Source of the DNA: JACRDG01 sp963760985
GTDB lineage: Bacteria > Desulfobacterota > Desulfomonilia > Desulfomonilales > Desulfomonilaceae
DNA length: 64,000 nucleotides
NCBI GenBank assembly: GCA_963760985.1
Contig: CAVXFM010000009.1
Location: 1-64,000, forward strand
Direction of reading: 5' to 3'
The stretch's first letter is position 1. Each line of letters begins with the position of its first letter. The translations under genes were made by a program, and so were the position numbers. Under the pieces are notes generated by a model. That model was not told the origin of the DNA. It ran no database searches and saw nothing but the letters and a program-made list of their open reading frames with translations. Below, piece by piece: positions 59,188 through 64,000 of this stretch.

Positions 59188-60412
59188 GTCGTTCCCCTGC
59201 AATAAAGGCACAGGGCAGTACGGTCAGCGCATACGCGGAAACGAGGGTAGGCAGCCGTCCTGCCTTGGATTCCAAGACCAGCTCCCATTCTATTACGTTT
59301 CGGTGGCCGCCCAGACTGTGCATGGTGTCTGTGGGAATGATAACCTCCTGCGAGGTGACACTACTGATATCCGCAACTTTGCTGTCGTAAACGGGAAGCT
59401 GAAAAAAGGATGCAGTCTTCGTCCGGATGGCGTTCTGCTTGGAATACCCATACCGGGCCACGGGGCCCCACCACACCTTTTCCCTCCCGTTCAGATGGAT
59501 GCTGAAGTGTTCAGGCAGAGCTTCTCTCTTTTGAAAATCCCACTGGATGCTGAAAGGCTTTCCTTGGCGAATCGGATTGGGTAAGACGATTATTGGGAGA
59601 GGGTTTCGCAGCTTCAGCAGATAGTAGGCCAGAGTGACGACTATAGGCGCTGCGACCAGTCCTAAAATGACAAGGGTGTTCTTGCTGCTCTCTCCGAAGA
59701 CCTCTGTGCTGTCCACCACCACCCAAACCCCCACGATTACGAGAAACACGATGAGCACTCCCACGATAGACCGATCCGATCCGTGGGCGTGAAGAGGTCC
59801 CTCCGGACCATGGCCCGCCTTCTCCGGGGGTACCGGCCAGAGCCCCTGCATCACATCTTTCGAGTAGTCAGACAACATCTTTGATTTTCTCCTCCACACA
59901 AAAGCCCACAAAAATACGACAAGGCCGAAAGGACCGACGAGCATCATGATTCCCGCTACCCAGAACTCGAGATCGGCATTCTTTCGAAATATAGCCTCTC
60001 TCGGGTTGTCCGGATTCACAAAGCAGAAGTCGTGTGAACCAGGCGGGAGACTTTTCACGATCTTCCGTTTCGGGCCCATGGTCTTACTGCTTTGCTGACC
60101 AAAGTTGTAACCCTGGCGTGTGATCTTGTGGCCATGAGGACCATGATAGGAGAACCGCACTTCCACGGTGTACGCTTCCACCTTACCGCGGACCCAGATT
60201 TGCTGTATGACACAAGGAGTTTGCACCCAATTCCTGGCCCGGAAGACGTGGTATGCGGGTTCCATGAAGAAAGCACAGAGTAATCCGATGGACAAAAGAC
60301 AAGCCCAAATGAGAAGCGGCGCGTGACGAATATCGTGCACTTTCCACCCGCCGAGGGATATGGGTTTCACCGTTTCCCCCACGTTCGCTCCATTCTCTGG
60401 GATTCGATTCAT
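59156..60412 (-). CDS. DUF3592-containing membrane protein, 418 aa
   Basis: The start ATG 60412 follows CGGAGGAACAC. A membrane segment (LIWACLLSIGLLCAFFMEPA) precedes the DUF3592 region: WVQTPCVIQQIWVRGK, VEVRFSYHGPHGHKITRQGY, and CFVNPDNPREAIF, then a second membrane segment (VAGIMMLVGPFGLVVFLWAF), two more near SIVGVLIVFLVIVGVWVVV, and a soluble C-terminal sandwich. The domain is widespread but without known function. A 130-bp repeat lies just upstream of the start codon and may affect its expression. Confidence 0.75.
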   Translation of the reverse strand: MNRIPENGANVGETVKPISLGGWKVHDIRHAPLLIWACLLSIGLLCAFFMEPAYHVFRARNWVQTPCVIQQIWVRGKVEAYTVEVRFSYHGPHGHKITRQGYNFGQQSSKTMGPKRKIVKSLPPGSHDFCFVNPDNPREAIFRKNADLEFWVAGIMMLVGPFGLVVFLWAFVWRRKSKMLSDYSKDVMQGLWPVPPEKAGHGPEGPLHAHGSDRSIVGVLIVFLVIVGVWVVVDSTEVFGESSKNTLVILGLVAAPIVVTLAYYLLKLRNPLPIIVLPNPIRQGKPFSIQWDFQKREALPEHFSIHLNGREKVWWGPVARYGYSKQNAIRTKTASFFQLPVYDSKVADISSVTSQEVIIPTDTMHSLGGHRNVIEWELVLESKAGRLPTLVSAYALTVLPCAFIAGERHEQNVHGIGR

Positions 60413-60442
60413 GTGTTCCTCCGTGGGGCCGGGGACTTTCAC

Positions 60443-60572
60443 GGGAATGTGTTTTCAGGCGTGCGACACTGGCGGCAAACCTCTTTCGCTACGAACGGCC
60501 CAGCCTGACTGCGCTTCAGAGGCATGCCGCCAGCAGACCGAAGTCTCTTACGCGATCGTGCATCGGCATCAG
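60443..60572 (+). repeat. 130-bp dispersed repeat, copy 2
   Basis: Matches 37131-37260. It begins 31 bases upstream of the DUF3592 start codon, on the other strand, so it fills the likely promoter region of that gene. The following 590 bases to the AMP-ligase start contain nothing recognised. Confidence 0.7.
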
Positions 60573-61165
60573 ACCCGACGTTGCGGGGATTAGGTGACTG
60601 CACGCGTCTGTGATGAACCGGCAGAAGGGACTCGGGCCTGAGGTTCTGTCATGAATTGTGCGGCGACAACCGCGTGCGAGGAATTGGGCATGTCTCACGA
60701 GTCGTCCGATGGTCTCTCGCACCCCGAATTGACCTCGGTCCCCACCAAGTGACGAACCAACGACATCCCTTTGCGCATGTGCACCAGATTGTGGGCTCTT
60801 TTGTCAGGTCTTCAGCATACCTCGTCCTCGGTCACACTGTCAACGCCGAGACCGACTCCGAAATCCGGGGGTTGTCCACGTTTGTGCGCCCTTCCCCAAA
60901 GAAACTAGTGTATGATTCCGAAAAAGTTTCACGAGGGTGCAACGTTGATCCGGGGCCTTGGTTACGTTTTTTGCAACCGCAGGACTGGGATGAGCCGGAT
61001 GGAAAGAGACTGTGCGGGTGATTCCGCGTCCGACGGCATTTTGGGAGGAATCTGCCGTCAGCCCCAGTGGCTCAATTCAGTGACCCGGTCTCGGCACCGC
61101 TGCCCACGGTCGTAACGGAGATACTGAACGCAAACAGTCAGCCTCAACGAAAGGAAGTGTGCACC

Positions 61166-62827
61166 ATGAAGACGGTCAAAGGCTTTCCCGCTACGTCCCA
61201 GGATGATTACCAGCTCAACGTCACCAACATCATCAGACAGGCAGCCCGGAGTTTCGGAGGTCAGGAAATCGTAAGCAGAAACCATGACGGGACGATCTTC
61301 CGGTACACGTACAAGGATGCCTGGGACCGCATGGGCCGTCTGGCCAACGCGCTCTCCACACTCGGAGTTGGAGTCGGCGATCGAGTGGGAGTGTTGGCCT
61401 GGAACACCCACGAGAACTATGAGATCTATTTCGGCGTTCCCGGACTGGGTGCGGTCATGCTCCTGCTCAACCTCCGGCTGACTCCTCAAGATTTGGCGTA
61501 CGTGGTCAACCACTCTGGAGCGTCTGCGATCATCGTCGATGAACTGCTGGTGCCGCTCGCTTCGGCCATCGCCCCCTTGTGCCCGGGCGTCAAGAACTAC
61601 GTGGTCATCACTTCCAGAAAAGTTGAAGACTTCCAGAGCAAACTGTCACCGGTTCATTCGTACGAGGAACTGCTCAGCCAAGCCTCTCCCGACTTTGATT
61701 GGCCCAACCTGGATGAAAAGTCTGCCTACGCGGCCTGCTACACCACCGGCACCACAGGACAGCCCAAAGGGGTGTACTACTCACATCGAAATGTCTATCT
61801 GCATAGCTGCTCCATCGCGATGAGCGCGGAGATGAGCTTGAACGACTGCTGCCTGCAAATCGTGCCCATGTTTCACGCGTTGGGATGGGGCTTGTCCCAG
61901 GCGGCTACCATGGTCGGTTCCAGGCTGGTTTTCCCTGGCATGTACACGTTGGACAAACTAGGCGCTGTTTCCGAACTCTTTGTGCAGGAGAAAGTGACGG
62001 TCAGCGCGGGTGCGCCCGCCATATTCATGCCGCTCCTGGAATACATTCGGAAGTTGGAGCAAAAGCCCGACTTGAGAGGGGTCAGGCTCTTGTCAGGGGC
62101 AACAGAACCGCCGGTGGCGATGATGAGGGGATTCGCGGAATTGACAGGAGCGGAGATTATCCACGCGTACGGGGCTACTGAAACCACCCCGTTGGTCACG
62201 ATCAACCGACTCAAACCCTGGAATGCGGCCAAGCTCAATGAAGAAGAAAGGTGGGATCAGAAGAGAAAGCAGGGCTATTGCGTGGTAGGGTTGGACTTGA
62301 AGGTTGTCGATCCCATGGGGAAGGATGTCGCTCCGGACGGTCAGACTGCCGGCGAAGTGCTCATTCGCGGACCGTGGATTACGGGTTGCTACCACAGTGC
62401 ACCTGGCTCGGAAACCCAGTTCACGGAGGACGGCTATTGGCGCAGCGGGGATGTGGGCACCATTGACGATGAGGGGTACGTGAAGATCACCGACAGAGTC
62501 AAAGATGTGATCAAGAGCGGTGGTGAATGGATTTCTTCGGTAGACATGGAAAACGAAATCGTCTCACACCCCGCGGTATTGGAAGCGGCAGTGGTGGGCG
62601 TGGCTCATCCCAAGTGGGAGGAACGGCCGCTGGCCCTCGTAGTTCTGCGAAAGGAACTGGAGTCACCGGTGGACGCTGAGTCGATTCGTAATCACCTGAG
62701 TAAGAAATTCGCCAAGTGGCAGCTCCCGGATAGGGTCCTGTTCGTTGAGTCCATTCCCAAGACCAGCGTGGGAAAGACCAACAAGAAGGCGATCCGAGCG
62801 GAGCACAAGGACATCTACACTGGATAG
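61166..62827 (+). CDS. AMP-dependent acyl-CoA synthetase/ligase, 553 aa
   Basis: The start ATG 61166 follows AACGAAAGGAAGTGTGCACC; a longer frame to 61067 lacks a site. The AMP-binding P-loop is CYTTGTTGQPKGVYYSHRN, followed by the YGATETTPL motif, DGYWRSGDVGTIDDEGYVKI, and the C-terminal DRVKDVIKSGGEWISSVDME and SVGKTNKKAIR with the catalytic Lys. This is the arrangement of fatty or aromatic acyl-CoA ligases that adenylate an acid and pass it to CoA. Medium- or long-chain fatty acids are the usual substrates for this close group (PMFHALGWG), but specificity is not certain. Full length. Confidence 0.92.
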   Translation: MKTVKGFPATSQDDYQLNVTNIIRQAARSFGGQEIVSRNHDGTIFRYTYKDAWDRMGRLANALSTLGVGVGDRVGVLAWNTHENYEIYFGVPGLGAVMLLLNLRLTPQDLAYVVNHSGASAIIVDELLVPLASAIAPLCPGVKNYVVITSRKVEDFQSKLSPVHSYEELLSQASPDFDWPNLDEKSAYAACYTTGTTGQPKGVYYSHRNVYLHSCSIAMSAEMSLNDCCLQIVPMFHALGWGLSQAATMVGSRLVFPGMYTLDKLGAVSELFVQEKVTVSAGAPAIFMPLLEYIRKLEQKPDLRGVRLLSGATEPPVAMMRGFAELTGAEIIHAYGATETTPLVTINRLKPWNAAKLNEEERWDQKRKQGYCVVGLDLKVVDPMGKDVAPDGQTAGEVLIRGPWITGCYHSAPGSETQFTEDGYWRSGDVGTIDDEGYVKITDRVKDVIKSGGEWISSVDMENEIVSHPAVLEAAVVGVAHPKWEERPLALVVLRKELESPVDAESIRNHLSKKFAKWQLPDRVLFVESIPKTSVGKTNKKAIRAEHKDIYTG

Positions 62828-63046
62828 TACTTCCTGGAGATGCGGCGCAACGTGGGCGGCTGATCTGCCGCCCACATGGACGAGGAGCGAGCTGCTCAGC
62901 TCGCATTGCAGAGCCCATCTGTTTTTCTGCAGCTCAGGCTCGTACCGGCTCCTTTGCCGCAGGAGTCATGCCGATGCTCTTTCAGAAGAGTACCATAGCT
63001 GTAATACCGATTAGCGTTCACCTATCTAAGACCGCAGGGCTGTGGG

Positions 63047-63102
63047 TCTCCTGAGCGCAGTGATGAGACGGCTTCGCGTCGCCCGTAGCGAAGGAGATCT
63101 CC
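63047..63102 (+). repeat. 55-bp dispersed repeat, copy 2 (inverted relative to copy 1)
   Basis: Contains TCTCCTGAGCGCAGTGATG and CGTAGCGAAGGAGATC, matching the reverse complement of 38773-38827. It lies 72 bases before the hairpin repeat, in a 600-base gene-free stretch after the AMP-ligase gene. Confidence 0.6.
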
Positions 63103-63174
63103 CAAATGCCCACGCTGCGAGATCGACCGCTCAAAAGCCCAGAGCTATTACGCGAACATTCAGAAAATTGCAGT

Positions 63175-63320
63175 TCCTATGAAAATGCATTTTCGGGGGA
63201 GGGCCCTTCTTGAAAGAAGGGCCCTCCCCCGAACCCCCATCCCCAAGAACTTCAAGCACTGGCCAGCTCCCGCTGGTCGCTGGACAGGGTGCCATTTTCA
63301 TGGTTCGTTGTGACCCTCCA
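63175..63320 (-). repeat. Dispersed repeat with an 18-bp perfect hairpin, copy 2
   Basis: The reverse complement of the repeat at 34498-34642. The stem pairs 63194-63211 with 63214-63231. Compared with copy 1, one A-T pair in the stem is replaced by G-C (GGGGGAGGGCCC here against GGGGGAAGGCCC there), and the opposite arm changes to match. It ends 111 bases before the start codon of the small His-rich protein. Confidence 0.75.
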
Positions 63321-63431
63321 CGCCATGGTTGTTCACTGAAAATCTTCCCCGAGTCGTGTGGTAATTCCGAACGGAAATCGAATTGTGGGGTAAAGGCGCA
63401 TGACGCAATACCAAATCAAGGGAGTGGGACG

Positions 63432-63704
63432 ATGAAAAAGTTGACTGCAATTCTGATGGGAATTCTCTTCGTGGCGGCCACAGCACTCGTGTGCACTACC
63501 AGCGCAATTGCAGCTCCTCCAGGGCACCACGGAGGCCATCACGGAAATCATCATAGGGGCCACAGGGCACATTGGGGGTTCGGATCCGGGATTCTTGTGG
63601 GCTCATCCCCGGTGGTGGTGGACGACGACTGTTACATGGTCAAGCGGTGCTACATCAACCAATTCGGGGTACGTCGGTGCCGTTGGATACAAACATGCGA
63701 CTAG
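63432..63704 (+). CDS. Small secreted His-rich protein, 90 aa
   Basis: The start ATG 63432 follows AAGGGAGTGGGACG. A signal peptide (LTAILMGILFVAATALVCTT, cut near SAIAAPPG) is followed by a His/Gly cluster (GHHGGHHGNHHRGHRAHWGF) and a C-terminal segment with three Cys (DDDCYMVKRCYINQFGVRRC and RWIQTCD). His clusters can bind metal ions; the Cys may form disulfides in the periplasm. The pattern is common in small secreted proteins of these bacteria but has no known role. The frame continues upstream into the hairpin repeat without a start site. Confidence 0.75.
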   Translation: MKKLTAILMGILFVAATALVCTTSAIAAPPGHHGGHHGNHHRGHRAHWGFGSGILVGSSPVVVDDDCYMVKRCYINQFGVRRCRWIQTCD

Positions 63705-63705
63705 C

Positions 63706-63901
63706 AGGCTGTTGCGGAACGCAATGCTTTCCCGGCAACGTGCCACGATCGGGTCGGTGAGCGCCAATCCACGAAGTCGAACCCAACCGAAACCTAGGCA
63801 TGTCAGACCGATAGGAGCCTGCCCGAGACGTGGAACCGATTCTTGGGGCACACGCGTAGCACGACGCGAACCCCGCATGGGGTTCCGCGACAGGTTCCTA
63901 G
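63706..63901. repeat. MITE-like element, copy 2
   Basis: Matches 20865-21060 over its whole length, with scattered differences. Its ends pair as CTGTTGCGGAAC and CTGTCGCGGAAC read inward. It begins one base after the stop codon of the His-rich gene. CTAG stands near both ends (63701-63704 and 63898-63901) and might be a target-site trace; copy 1 has CTAG only on the right. Confidence 0.75.
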
Positions 63902-63949
63902 TCTGAGAAACAGTCTGCCTGCACAAGCCTCTCCGCACGCCAGTCAAAA

Positions 63950-63982
63950 CGCCGGGGTTGCCACATGGTCGGCACCCCGGCG
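63950..63982. terminator. Possible hairpin terminator or regulatory stem
   Basis: CGCCGGGGT and ACCCCGGCG form a 9-bp GC-rich stem with a 15-base loop. No long T-run follows on either strand, so it is only a weak terminator candidate. The gene it would serve lies beyond the window edge. Confidence 0.3.
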
Positions 63983-64000
63983 AAATCAATGTACCTCTCC

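Noticed and set aside
1..64000. CRISPR arrays, rRNA and tRNA genes
   Set aside because: No regularly spaced direct repeats and no cloverleaf or rRNA-like sequences were recognised when reading the window.

Overview
The window looks like a chromosomal segment of an anaerobic, probably sulfate-reducing or syntrophic bacterium of the former Deltaproteobacteria (Desulfomonile-like). That placement is an inference from the many cobalamin-binding radical SAM genes, moderately high GC, numerous transposases and dispersed intergenic repeats; no rRNA or tRNA gene was seen to confirm it.

Left part (1-3 kb): two unrecognised proteins and an IS1634-type transposase. Centre-left (3-34 kb): a large, badly decayed RiPP (ribosomally made, post-translationally modified peptide) locus. 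It carries at least five precursor peptides with a nitrile-hydratase-like (NHLP) leader and very short Cys/Ser/Thr-containing tails, at 8.4-8.7, 12.4, 19.0, 21.1 and 21.7 kb. Two further leader-derived small ORFs lie at 32.8 and 33.1-33.3 kb; one has a Leu-Glu-Asp-Val-Ala-Ala-Gly element and a four-cysteine tail. Around them are two copies of an azoline/azole cassette: an E1-like/YcaO fusion cyclodehydratase, a SagB-type dehydrogenase, an M50 membrane protease and an LCMT-like methyltransferase. There are also a PoyD-like radical SAM epimerase, several GCWWG-type RiPP radical SAM proteins and two more B12-binding radical SAM proteins. The combination predicts peptides that could carry azol(in)e rings, D-residues and C-methyl groups. 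No single modification cassette is intact. The first YcaO has two frameshifts; the second is open but has Gly where the family has a Mg-binding Glu. SagB and the epimerase are frameshifted, one M50 copy has an amber codon and lacks its C-terminal part, and three radical SAM genes survive only as fused or inverted fragments. Intact members are precursors at 12.4 and 21.1 kb, radical SAM genes at 13.0, 14.6 and 27.9 kb, the YcaO ORF at 25.4 kb and the M50 gene at 3.0 kb. An IS66 element with perfect 8-bp target duplication (16.9-18.5 kb) and an IS4-like transposase (31.1-32.5 kb) interrupt the region.

Right part (34-64 kb): ordinary accessory and metabolic genes. These are a MetE/UroD-like protein, an MBL-fold hydrolase, a PAS histidine kinase (frameshifted), an ankyrin protein, an aldo/keto reductase, an M20 amidohydrolase, a YdhR-like protein, a VOC protein, a glycosyltransferase-39-like membrane protein, a DUF202 protein with 30 uninterrupted heptads, a MaoC-like dehydratase and an MFS exporter (frameshifted). 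A minus-strand envelope-stress/efflux operon (ECF sigma, zinc-finger anti-sigma, Spy/CpxP-like protein, RND pump, membrane fusion protein) follows, then a nitrilase-family/GadB pair, a DUF3592 protein, an AMP-dependent ligase and a small secreted His-rich protein.

Four families of dispersed non-coding repeats were found by eye: a 196-bp MITE-like element, a 145-bp element containing a near-perfect long hairpin, and two shorter repeats. Many frameshifts lie at short homopolymers, so some could be sequencing indels; the nonsense substitutions and rearrangement junctions cannot be explained that way.
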